Part shown: positions 8,663 through 16,103 of the stretch, in pieces
How the letters are laid out: each line of letters opens with the position of its first letter
Numbering within the stretch: position 1 is the stretch's first letter
Assembly (NCBI GenBank): GCA_050952085.1
Contig: JBMNKH010000007.1
Location: 1 to 64,000, forward strand
DNA length: 64,000 nucleotides
DNA from: DTU015 sp012837895
Lineage (GTDB): Bacteria > Bacillota > Sulfobacillia > Fermentithermobacillales > Fermentithermobacillaceae
Direction of reading: 5' to 3'
Position numbers and translations under genes: made by a program
Notes under the pieces: generated by a model
What the model was told of the DNA's origin: nothing
Databases searched by the model: none
What the model saw: the letters and a program-made list of their open reading frames with translations, nothing else

Positions 8663-9613
8663 TTAATCCTCCAGTACGCAGGCCACATAATGTCCCGGTG
8701 CCACTTCCTTCAGCGGTATGTCGCCTGCGGTACAAGCCTCTGTGGCGTGGGGACAACGTGGAGCAAAGCGGCAACCAGGTTTCGGGTTTATCGGGCTTAC
8801 GACCTCTCCGCGGATGATGTTGGTTCTGGGTTTGCGGCGGCTGCTGGATTTCGGGACAGGAATGGACGACAGCAGCGCCCTAGTGTAAGGATGACGCGGA
8901 TCCTTGAACAATAGCTTGGAGGGGCACAGCTCAGCGCACTTGCCCAGATACATGACGGCGATGTCATCGGATATGTGGCGCACGACCGATAGATCGTGAG
9001 TAATGAACAAGTAGGTGAGCCCCTGTGCTTCCTGGAGGTCCATGAGCAGATTCAGGATCTGTGCCTGGATTGATACGTCCAGGGCGGAAACGGGTTCGTC
9101 ACATACTATGAACTTGGGGTTCAGCGCCAGTGCCCGGGCGACCCCGATTCGTTGGCGGCGGCCTCCGTCCAACTCATGGGGATAGGCGCCTGCAAGCCTT
9201 TGCGCCAGGCCTACCATGTCCATCAAGTCGGCCGTTTTCTCGTACACCGCGCGGCTGCTGCACACACGATTAACAAGGAGGGGCTCTGCGATAAGTTCCT
9301 GGACGCTCATGCGCGGGTTCAGGCTGCTGTAGGGATCTTGGAAGATCATCTGCATCTCTTTGCGCAGCTCGCGCCTTTTCTTCTGGGAACAGGTCATCAG
9401 GTTGATCCCGTTGAAAATGATACCTCCGGAGGTAGGTGTCTCCAGTCCTATTACCGTGCGCCCCAGGGTGGTCTTTCCGCACCCTGATTCGCCCACTACT
9501 CCCAGAGTCTTGCCCTCTTCAATTGAAAGGTTGACGCCGTCCACAGCGTGTAGGTAGCCGTTTCTTACTTCAAAGTATTTCTTTAGATTCCTTATTTCCA
9601 ACAGCGGACTCAT
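8663..9613 (-). CDS. Dipeptide ABC transporter ATP-binding protein (DppF type)
   Basis: A cytoplasmic ATPase of a peptide importer, 316 residues. It has Walker A GESGCGKTT, Q-loop IFQDPYSSLNPR, signature ELDGGRRQRIGVARAL, Walker B FIVCDEPVSALDV, switch His FITHDLSVV, and the C-terminal oligopeptide-transporter zone with GCRFAPRCPHA (a Cys-rich cluster). The signature is LDGGR instead of the usual LSGGQ; I believe this variant also occurs in other peptide-transporter ATPases, so it need not mean loss of function. The start at 9613 overlaps the DppD stop as ATGA. It follows dppD in an operon read leftwards. Confidence 0.92.
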   Translation of the reverse strand: MSPLLEIRNLKKYFEVRNGYLHAVDGVNLSIEEGKTLGVVGESGCGKTTLGRTVIGLETPTSGGIIFNGINLMTCSQKKRRELRKEMQMIFQDPYSSLNPRMSVQELIAEPLLVNRVCSSRAVYEKTADLMDMVGLAQRLAGAYPHELDGGRRQRIGVARALALNPKFIVCDEPVSALDVSIQAQILNLLMDLQEAQGLTYLFITHDLSVVRHISDDIAVMYLGKCAELCPSKLLFKDPRHPYTRALLSSIPVPKSSSRRKPRTNIIRGEVVSPINPKPGCRFAPRCPHATEACTAGDIPLKEVAPGHYVACVLED

Positions 9614-10611
9614 TTGCCGGTCCCCTCCCCGAACAGATGACACATTATTTTGAGATCGCCGTCGCCTATCAAGTACGTGTCCGGTTTCTGTTCAGTGCAA
9701 ACATCCATGCGATATGGGCAGCGGGGTGCGAATTTGCATCCGGGGGGAAGCGCCGTGGGATCGGGCATCAGTCCCTCAATGGGGGAAAGGCGCTTGGCAT
9801 CGCTTTCCAAACTCGGGATGGAACCGAATAGGCCTACTGTATAAGGATGGTGGATGTTTCCGTCCAATACTTCTTCCGCCGTTCCGTATTCCACGATCTC
9901 TCCGGCATACATAACTGCGACAAAATCACAAGTTTCAGCCACCACTCCAAAGTCGTGGCTGATGACTATCATGGCGGTGCCCAGTTCTTCCTGAAGCCGG
10001 CGCATCATCGCCAGCACTTGGGCCTGTATGGTCACATCCAAGGCGGTGGTAGGTTCGTCTGCTATCAACAAGTCCGGATTGCAGGCCAATGCCATGGAGA
10101 TTACAACCCGCTGCTGCATGCCACCTGAAAACTGGTGAGGATAGCCGTTCTTGCGCTCCGGTTCTATCCCGACCATCTGCAGCATCTCTTCGACCCGCTC
10201 CTCGACCTGAACTCGAGTAAGACCCTGTTTATCGTGGAGTAGGATCGCTTCGGCAATCTGGTCGCCCACGGTGATGACGGGGTTGAGGGCGCTCATGGGG
10301 TCCTGGAATATCATAGACACGGTTTGGCCCCGGATCTCTCGCATCTCTTTCTCAGGCAGTGTCATGATGTCTCTGCCCTTGATGCGGATTGTACCGCGAC
10401 TCACTCGTCCGGTACGTTCGGGGAGCAGGCGTAAGATAGAAAGGGCGACAGTCGTCTTGCCGGCGCCTGTTTCTCCCACAAGTCCCAGGGTGTGGCCGTA
10501 ATCCAAGCGGATGTCGACGCCATCGACCGCATACACCGTGGAAAGGTCTGTTTGGTACACGGCGTGCAGGTCTTCAATCTCAAGCAGTACTGATTCACTC
10601 GCAGCTGCCAT
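9610..10611 (-). CDS. Dipeptide ABC transporter ATP-binding protein (DppD type)
   Basis: The second ATPase of the pair, 333 residues, with Walker A GETGAGKTT, Q-loop IFQDPMSALNPV, a canonical signature FSGGMQQRVVISMAL, Walker B LIADEPTTALDV, switch His VISHDFGVV, and C-terminal PPGCKFAPRCPYRMDVC. The ATG follows GGAGGTGCGCC. It lies 12 bases downstream of the DppC stump stop, so dppC-dppD-dppF was the original order. Together with the upstream + strand binding protein and DppB this would make a full importer were DppC intact. Confidence 0.92.
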   Translation of the reverse strand: MAAASESVLLEIEDLHAVYQTDLSTVYAVDGVDIRLDYGHTLGLVGETGAGKTTVALSILRLLPERTGRVSRGTIRIKGRDIMTLPEKEMREIRGQTVSMIFQDPMSALNPVITVGDQIAEAILLHDKQGLTRVQVEERVEEMLQMVGIEPERKNGYPHQFSGGMQQRVVISMALACNPDLLIADEPTTALDVTIQAQVLAMMRRLQEELGTAMIVISHDFGVVAETCDFVAVMYAGEIVEYGTAEEVLDGNIHHPYTVGLFGSIPSLESDAKRLSPIEGLMPDPTALPPGCKFAPRCPYRMDVCTEQKPDTYLIGDGDLKIMCHLFGEGTGK

Positions 10612-10623
10612 GGCGCACCTCCA

Positions 10624-10737
10624 TCAGTTTCTAAGTCTCGGGTCCAGCGCGTCCCGTAACCCGTCACCTACCAGGTTGAAACTCAGGGCCGCCATCAATA
10701 TGGCCGAGCCTGGAAAGTAAAGCAGGTAGGGTGCTCT
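10624..10737 (-). pseudogene. DppC permease, C-terminal stump only
   Basis: Only about 37 codons of a DppC permease remain: LLYFPGSAILMAALSFNLVG and then DGLRDALDPRLRN, the usual last helix and tail of DppC. Going upstream on this strand the homology stops near 10737, where the opposite strand turns into an amidohydrolase C-terminus. The rest of dppC is not found anywhere in the window. It is a relic made by a deletion or inversion endpoint. Confidence 0.8.
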
Positions 10738-11031
10738 AATTTGGTGGATCTCTATGGGCTCGCGCCTTTGGATGCACTGCGCGCAGCCACCATGAAACCT
10801 GCGGAGTACATGGGGCTTTCCGCGTGTAAAGGCCAAATCGCTCCGGGTATGGATGCAGACCTGTTGTTGCTTGAACGTGACCCCCTTGAGGACATAAGCA
10901 ACTTGTTGTCCATACACATGGTGATCCAGGGCGAAAGGGTGTACGGCCGCAGACAACTGGACCGCATGCTGGATGAACTCAAAGATCCCAGGCGCGAATT
11001 TGAAGTGTTCGAGCCTACGTTTCTTTTCTGA
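10738..11031 (+). pseudogene. Metal-dependent amidohydrolase, C-terminal fragment
   Basis: About 97 codons of the C-terminal part of a TIM-barrel amidohydrolase of the imidazolonepropionase/prolidase-like group (COG1228 type). Seen are GLAPLDALRAATMKPAEYMG and the composite-domain end GQIAPGMDADLLLLERDPLE, which are typical of the last helix and the small beta domain. The catalytic metal-binding barrel is missing and the upstream sequence is DppC on the other strand. It is not translatable as a functional enzyme. Its tail overlaps the end of the convergent GntR gene by 17 bases. Confidence 0.8.
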
Positions 11032-11696
11032 GGGGTCGCGAATTCTTCATAGCAGCGATGGCGCGATGCATGTTATCGTCCATGTGACGTCTCATCCGCC
11101 TCGCTGCTTCTTCTATGTTTCCTGAAGCTACGGATTGATATATGCTTTTGTGGTCGGCGCTAAGCACGTCGCGATTCTGGTTGAACTGCTGGTATGTATT
11201 GGTGAGCAAAGTTACTTGGGCCCTCAGCTTTCTCGCTGCCGCAGTCAGCCTCGAATTGCCTGCGTACTTGTAAAAAAACCAGGTGAAACATGTCTGAATA
11301 TTCCTTCCAGGTGTCCAGATCATTATCGGCAATGGCTTCATCGGAACGTCTGATAACTTCACCCAGTTCCTCAACAAGATCTTTGCAGGGAGAGTCTCCA
11401 CACGCGTACTTCAGGGCAAGGCAGTCCAGGTCTCCCAGGAGTTGAAACAACTCGTGCACATCTTGTTCGGCAAGCTCGACGACGCGGACACCTACGTTGG
11501 AGTAGTAAGTCACAAGGTCATCCTCAACTAACCGGGTCAAGGCTTCTCGGATGGGCGTGTGGCTGACGCCGAATCGTTCTCGCAGCGTTTGCAGTTTCAA
11601 TTGGGTGCCGCTGGGAATCTTCTGAGTGAGAATATCGTTGCGCAAGATCCTGTAAATCTGCTCCGAGAGTGTTTGCTTGTTGATTGAAGCTTCCAT
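11015..11696 (-). pseudogene. GntR family regulator (FCD/FadR subfamily), frameshifted
   Basis: The N-terminal winged helix is clear: LSEQIYRILRNDILTQKI, then GTQLKLQTLRERFGVSHTPI with REAL. The helical effector domain begins VRVVELAEQDVHELFQL. The frame breaks in a run of seven A (plus strand 11272-11278): SDMFHLVF is followed by the wrong frame, while YKYAGNSRLTAAARKLRAQV continues one base off. One extra base in the homopolymer explains it. The ATG at 11696 follows TTGGAGGTTAAGC. It likely once controlled the adjacent peptide/amino-acid catabolic genes. A sequencing error in the homopolymer is a real alternative. Confidence 0.85.
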
Positions 11697-11740
11697 GCTT
11701 AACCTCCAATCCCATCAAGACTCCTAGGTTTCCGAAGACC

Positions 11741-11822
11741 TAAGGTTCAAAGGCTTGAGAGTCCAAGGATTCGGAATTCCAAGAGTTCCGAGAGTTCAAG
11801 GATTCCGAGACTCCAAGGTTCC
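11741..11822. repeat. Degenerate tandem repeats of about 17 bp
   Basis: Units of the type CCAAGGATTCGGAATT follow one another at 11763, 11779, 11796 and 11813 with steps of 16, 17 and 17 bases, and weaker copies (TAAGGTTCAAAGGCTTGAGAG) precede them. The array lies between the GntR start and an insertion sequence relic. Function unknown; it may be part of a mobile-element end or a slipped-strand expansion. Confidence 0.65.
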
Positions 11823-11868
11823 AATATACTTTTTCGAAAACCGCCAGTCCCTGTTATACTTCCACCAG

Positions 11869-11894
11869 ATATCATATTACATCTTATATGATAT
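11869..11894. repeat. Perfect 9-bp inverted repeat
   Basis: ATATCATAT and ATATGATAT separated by eight bases. It lies 173 bases upstream of the GntR start and directly beside the left end of the insertion sequence remnant. It could be an operator or part of the element end. Confidence 0.5.
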
Positions 11895-11900
11895 GAAATC

Positions 11901-12495
11901 GAAAATGTCAGAAAACAAATTTAACCTTGAGGTTTGCTCCGGGGTGGCTTCTGGATGACGATCACCCATACGTGACGAGCGCCTTAAGGTTACACTTAGG
12001 TCCCCTGTCTTCAATCCATTCAAAGGGGCTGGCATCCATTTGCACCAGCATGCCCGGCTTCGGTGCCCTGTCCCGGCTTTTCCGGCGGCGCCTAGATTGT
12101 TTGCGGGAATGAGGATTGGGGATCCCTCTCTCTTTCAGTATCCTCCTTACCGACCTGGCGGAGATATGTACGTCTTGATATTCGGCCAAAAGCTCTGAGA
12201 TGTGCTGGGCACTTGCATCCTTGTACAAATCTTGAGCTAGCGTAGCGACCATATCTCTGATATCCTCAGATATGGTGTGTTTGGGTGTGCGGCCTCTGTT
12301 GCCATGCATGAGGGCCGCAACACCTTTTTCTATCATCCCTTTCTTCAACCGTTTCACCTGTCGCTCGCTAAGGCCCAAGAGTTCAGCTGCCAGTTTGATT
12401 GTCAGTTTCCCGTCCAGTACTTGTTCCATGACGTAAACTCTTCGTGCTTCCTTTGCGCTCAAGGAAAAGTGTTCTCCTCTCATGGTGACATTTTC
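11901..12495 (-). mobile_element. Internally deleted ISNCY-like insertion sequence remnant
   Basis: Both borders read inward as GAAAATGTCA: on the plus strand at 11901-11910 and on the minus strand at 12495-12486. Beyond the right border there is a GTCACCCTGTAAGCGGACAG stretch (minus strand, 12524-12500) that looks like terminal sequence of this IS type. Between the borders is only the N-terminal third of a transposase. The element is therefore a roughly 0.6 kb deletion derivative that cannot move by itself. The exact ends are inferred, not seen as target duplications. Confidence 0.5.
11962..12483 (-). pseudogene. ISNCY-type transposase, N-terminal fragment
   Basis: 173 codons survive of a transposase usually more than twice as long. 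Present are a helix-turn-helix (TIKLAAELLGLSERQVKRLK), a second DNA-binding winged region (ISARSVRRILKERGIPNPHS), a basic linker and the beginning of the integrase core, LVQMDASPFEWIEDRGPKC, including the first catalytic Asp position. The frame then ends in LVTYG, unlike the family, and the rest of the DDE core is absent. ATG at 12483. It is a dead copy. Confidence 0.8.
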
Positions 12496-12552
12496 TCTGT
12501 CCGCTTACAGGGTGACAATATCACTGGCCGGTAGCATCGCGCATATATTTCA

Positions 12553-12581
12553 TTGACACATGAGGGGGACTAACCTAGAAT
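12553..12581 (+). promoter_or_regulatory. Sigma-A type promoter for speD with embedded dyad
   Basis: TTGACA at 12553-12558, 17-base spacer, TAGAAT at 12576-12581. The spacer starts an imperfect inverted repeat: ATGAGGGGGAC (12560-12570) can pair with GTCCCTCAT (12601-12609), which lies in the 5' leader before the speD ribosome site. The dyad could be an operator or a leader structure. Confidence 0.65.
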
Positions 12582-12638
12582 GTGATTGGTTTATCTTATG
12601 TGTCCCTCATATTTTGACCACTGAAAGGGGGCTGAGAG

Positions 12639-13010
12639 ATGAAGGGACTGGGCCGTCATGTCCTGGCTGAGGTTTACGGATGCGGGTTTGACATCCTGAA
12701 TGACCTCGATAGGATCCGGGAGATCTTGGTCAGTGCGGCTCTTTCCGCCGGAGCGGAAGTATTAGAGACGACCTTCCACCGGTTTTCGCCCCAGGGAATA
12801 AGCGGCGTAGTTGTAATTTCCGAATCACACCTTGCAATCCACACATGGCCTGAACTTGGTTACGCTGCTATAGATGTGTTCACTTGTGGAAGTCATGTGG
12901 ATCCCTGGGTTGCCATGGAGGCCATAATTGAGGAGTTTGGAGCAACGTCAGTAACTGCAACAGAAGTGAAACGAGGAGTTCTCTTGAAATCCGTAGAAGC
13001 GGCCAGCTAG
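12639..13010 (+). CDS. speD: S-adenosylmethionine decarboxylase proenzyme (class 1B)
   Basis: Makes decarboxylated S-adenosylmethionine, the aminopropyl donor for spermidine. At 123 residues it has the short bacterial/archaeal form that self-cleaves to give a pyruvoyl group. The cleavage site is between Glu62 and Ser63 in SESHLAIHTWPE, with His68 and Cys83 at the positions of the known processing and catalytic residues. The ATG follows AAAGGGGGCTGAGAG. A good promoter lies 58 bases upstream and a terminator follows. It stands alone: no spermidine synthase is next to it. Confidence 0.95.
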   Translation: MKGLGRHVLAEVYGCGFDILNDLDRIREILVSAALSAGAEVLETTFHRFSPQGISGVVVISESHLAIHTWPELGYAAIDVFTCGSHVDPWVAMEAIIEEFGATSVTATEVKRGVLLKSVEAAS

Positions 13011-13078
13011 CCAAAATACTACGGGAAAGGTGATGTCATATTGTAGGTTCAGATGAGGATGGAACGCTAAAAGGGTAG

Positions 13079-13122
13079 GCCCTGCGTGACAAGAAAGGAA
13101 GCGCAGGGTCTTATCTTTTTTG
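13079..13122 (+). terminator. Intrinsic terminator after speD
   Basis: CCCTGCG pairs with CGCAGGG over a 15-base loop and is followed by TCTTATCTTTTTT. Clear rho-independent terminator. Confidence 0.85.
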
Positions 13123-13194
13123 TGTCGCTCACAGTCTTGTATGAGGTATATTAGGGATAAGTACATAAGAATAACTGTAAGGAGAGACTGACCA

Positions 13195-13650
13195 GTGACA
13201 GAAAGAACTCTCGTGTTAGCTAAGCCCGATGCAGTAGCAAGGGGATTGACAGGTGAGATAATCAAGAGGCTTGAGACAAGAGGCCTGAGGCTGGCGGCGC
13301 TCAAGATGATTTGGATTGACGAAGAACTGGCTACACGCCATTATTCAGCTCACGTAGGCAAGCCTTTTTTTGAAGGGCTGGTGCAGTACATAACTTCACT
13401 CCCTGTTGTGGCAATGGTATGGGAGGGACCGTCAGCGGTAAGCGTAATGAGAACCACAATGGGTGCCACCAATCCGGCCCAGGCCCAGCCAGGTACAATA
13501 CGGGGCGATTTCGGAATGGACATTTCTAACAACCTGGTACACGGGTCAGATTCACTTGAATCGGCAGAGAAGGAAATAGAGTTGTTCTTCAGAGAAGAAG
13601 AGATTTTCAGCTGGAAGAGGCCTCACGAAACATATATCTCCGGGGAATAA
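13195..13650 (+). CDS. ndk: Nucleoside diphosphate kinase
   Basis: Transfers the gamma phosphate from ATP to nucleoside diphosphates by way of a phosphohistidine. The 151-residue protein has Lys10 in VLAKPDAV, the ATP-binding GATNPAQAQPGTIR, and the active His116 in NNLVHGSD. Length and motifs are canonical, with a C-terminal tail ending WKRPHETYI. It starts at GTG 13195 after AAGGAGAGACTGACCA. It is a single-gene unit between the speD terminator and the DUF72 gene. Confidence 0.96.
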   Translation: MTERTLVLAKPDAVARGLTGEIIKRLETRGLRLAALKMIWIDEELATRHYSAHVGKPFFEGLVQYITSLPVVAMVWEGPSAVSVMRTTMGATNPAQAQPGTIRGDFGMDISNNLVHGSDSLESAEKEIELFFREEEIFSWKRPHETYISGE

Positions 13651-13756
13651 GGCACTAGAGAATGACAAATTCGTCAGGGGTACCTGTTGACGCCGGCCTT
13701 GGTCAATCGCCGGCCGGCGGTCAAGGTACACATGCCGGGTTTGGGGAGGAACTCCA

Positions 13757-14557
13757 ATGCTTTACGTAGGAACATCAGGTTTCAGCTATGCTGACTGGAG
13801 GGGAGTGTTTTATCCCCAAACCATGAAACAAAGCGATTTCCTCTCGTATTACTCCCAACGTTTCGATTGTGTAGAACTCAACTTTACCTACTACAGGCAA
13901 CCTGCTGCCCGCGCCATGGAAGCTATGGCAGCTAGAGTACCTGATTCCTTCCGGTTTACGGTAAAGGCCCACAGGACCATGACCCACGAAATCCCGCAGG
14001 AATCCCTGGTGGCAGGTGAGTTTGAGAAGTTCCGCCAGGGGATTTTGCCTGTAGCTGAATCAGGGAAACTCGGGTGTGTGTTGTTCCAGTTCCCCTGGTC
14101 GTTTAGGCCTTCCAAGAACAACTATGATTATGTGCTGTCACTCCCGGATAGGCTTGATCACGCACCAATAGTCGTTGAATTCAGGAACAATGCGTGGGCA
14201 AGGGATGAAGTGTATGAGTCTCTAAGGCAACGGGGGCTCGGGTTTTGCTGCGTCGATGAGCCTGACTTAAGAGGGCTTTTCCCAAGGGTCGCCGTGGTAA
14301 CCTCACAAGTGAGCTACCTGCGGTTCCACGGGCGAAATGCAGCCAAGTGGTTCAAACACAAAGAAGCTTGGGAGAGGTATGACTACCTGTATAACCGGGA
14401 CGAGCTGGCCTGGTGGATACCCAAGGTGCTCCAAATGGAAGGGGCCAGCGAGGATACGTATGTATTCTTCAACAATTGCCACCAGGGCCAAGCTGCGGTA
14501 AATGCCGTGCAGATGCAGGAACTATTGCTGCAAGCTCAGGCGCGACCTAAGTCTTAG
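13757..14557 (+). CDS. DUF72 (YecE-like) TIM-barrel protein
   Basis: 266 residues of the DUF72 family, seen from the N-terminal YVGTSGFSYADWRGVFYP, the ELNFTYYR strand, VKAHRTMTHE, LFQFPWSF, VVEFRN and the SYLRFHGRN motif, and the C-terminal FFNNCHQGQAAVNA. The family adopts a TIM-barrel fold; its chemistry has not been firmly established as far as I know. ATG at 13757 after GGGGAGGAACTCCA. It is preceded by a GC-rich hairpin region (GCCGGC repeats at about 13694-13720) and followed by a convergent DUF401 gene. Confidence 0.9.
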   Translation: MLYVGTSGFSYADWRGVFYPQTMKQSDFLSYYSQRFDCVELNFTYYRQPAARAMEAMAARVPDSFRFTVKAHRTMTHEIPQESLVAGEFEKFRQGILPVAESGKLGCVLFQFPWSFRPSKNNYDYVLSLPDRLDHAPIVVEFRNNAWARDEVYESLRQRGLGFCCVDEPDLRGLFPRVAVVTSQVSYLRFHGRNAAKWFKHKEAWERYDYLYNRDELAWWIPKVLQMEGASEDTYVFFNNCHQGQAAVNAVQMQELLLQAQARPKS

Positions 14558-14602
14558 GTTCACAGAAGCCAATGCCGGACCCCTGATACTATATACCTGA
14601 TA

Positions 14603-15901
14603 CTATATAAGAGTTGTGGCAATGCCCGCATATGCCAGCATTACAGCTGCCACTGACAGAATTACAGGCCAGTATGCTTTGTATACCCGGGCCAGGTCAA
14701 CGTCATAGTACTGGCACGTGAGCACCTGGCACAGGTGGAGGGGTGATGAGAAATACGCCAGGAATCCCGCTCCGTAGATCACGCTTGTCAGATACAACAC
14801 CGCGTCCGGTGAAGTTCCTGCAGGTATAAGCACTGGGACGAGCACGCCCACTGTAGTCATATGATTGGCGCTTACATACCCGAACAGCAGCGGAAAAACT
14901 ACTGCAAGAAGTGCCGGTGGTATTCCGCGGCTGCTTGCTGAGTCCACCAGCGCCGGGAATACGGGCGAAGCGGCGGCAAACTCCTTGAACGCCATTATCC
15001 AAAACATGGCTATCACTTGTGGGAGGTTAGCTCCTTTGATTACTATACCTGGCGAAGGCAAGGGTGTTTTTTCCAAGTATGCCATGGCAAGTCCCAGGAC
15101 CACCCCGGCCATCATGGATATCCACAATGCTACTTTGAAGCCAATGCTTAGGACCAAAGCTATAAGCAGAGGGGCGCCGTAGCGGAGGAATTTGACAGTA
15201 TCCGCGGCCCTGGTATCCTGAGTTCTTGTTTCTGTGAGTTCCGCAGCAGACAACTTACCGTCAGAATCCCCGTTCTTTGCCGGCGCAGCTTCCACTCGCT
15301 TTGGCTGGCCAGCTTTCCTTAAGAAAAACCAGTAACCTGCAAGCCAAAACCCTACCCCGTAAAGCCATAGTCTGGAGATCAGGGTGCCTACAGACACGCC
15401 TATCAGGTTAGCCACCAGGATCAATGAAGGCGATAACGGGAATATGAAGAACATGCCGTGGCGGAAGATAAGGTTTACAGCTGCCTTGGAGTCAGGAGAC
15501 AGTTCCAGCCCGTCTCCTAACTTGTCCACCAGGGGAGCTGAAACAGCAGCTCCTCCCAAGACGGGCATAGAGCCAATCAGCGCAGGCACAGCCATAATTG
15601 CTGCTTTGAGGTTGCCGAGTAAGCCCGACAACCCTTGGACCATATTGTCAAGATAAGCTGTTTCTTTCATTACAGTTGAAAACACGCCTATTGCAAGCAC
15701 TGCGGCAGCCAGCTCAAGGGTGGTACTGTCTATGAATGCTTTCCAAATGACCCCTGTGGATTCTGCTAGGGGAAGCCCGGAAGTGAGCCCCATTACAATA
15801 GTGGCAGCACACATTGTATAGGCCAGGGATACTTTCTTGAAGGAAAACAGGATGATGATTACAAAGGCGGCGATAACACCGGCTAATTGCAACGGACCCA
15901 C
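14603..15901 (-). CDS. DUF401 family integral membrane protein
   Basis: About 432 residues with roughly ten transmembrane segments. Features of the DUF401 group include SMPVLGGAAVSAPLVDKLGD near the first third, FRHGMFFIFPLSPSLILVAN, a central hydrophilic Lys/Asp-rich loop, and YVSANHMTTVGVLVPVLIPA near the C-terminus. The fold resembles ion/organic-anion transporters of the gluconate-permease type, but the substrate is unknown. I place the start at GTG 15901 (MGPLQLAGV); the frame stays open 96 bases further up but has no convincing start there. It diverges from the DinG-like gene with about 200 bases between. Confidence 0.75.
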   Translation of the reverse strand: MGPLQLAGVIAAFVIIILFSFKKVSLAYTMCAATIVMGLTSGLPLAESTGVIWKAFIDSTTLELAAAVLAIGVFSTVMKETAYLDNMVQGLSGLLGNLKAAIMAVPALIGSMPVLGGAAVSAPLVDKLGDGLELSPDSKAAVNLIFRHGMFFIFPLSPSLILVANLIGVSVGTLISRLWLYGVGFWLAGYWFFLRKAGQPKRVEAAPAKNGDSDGKLSAAELTETRTQDTRAADTVKFLRYGAPLLIALVLSIGFKVALWISMMAGVVLGLAMAYLEKTPLPSPGIVIKGANLPQVIAMFWIMAFKEFAAASPVFPALVDSASSRGIPPALLAVVFPLLFGYVSANHMTTVGVLVPVLIPAGTSPDAVLYLTSVIYGAGFLAYFSSPLHLCQVLTCQYYDVDLARVYKAYWPVILSVAAVMLAYAGIATTLI

Positions 15902-16103
15902 CTCGGTTCTATGTATTGATGAAATCTGTAGTGGACCGGTTCCCACATTAATGCAATTATATCTCAGTATGCGGGCTTTGCACATTGTTGCAGTCAAACT
16001 GCTTGGGCAGGAATTGTGCCGGCTGCCAAAGAACTACCAAGACCGGTGGCCCCATGTCCGCCACGCGTGTTGCAGAGGAGCAGGAGAGAGGAGTTTGGAG
16101 GCT

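Noticed and set aside
8663..9613. LDGGR signature as evidence of a dead DppF
   Set aside because: From general knowledge this signature variant also occurs in other peptide-transporter ATPases; all other motifs are intact.
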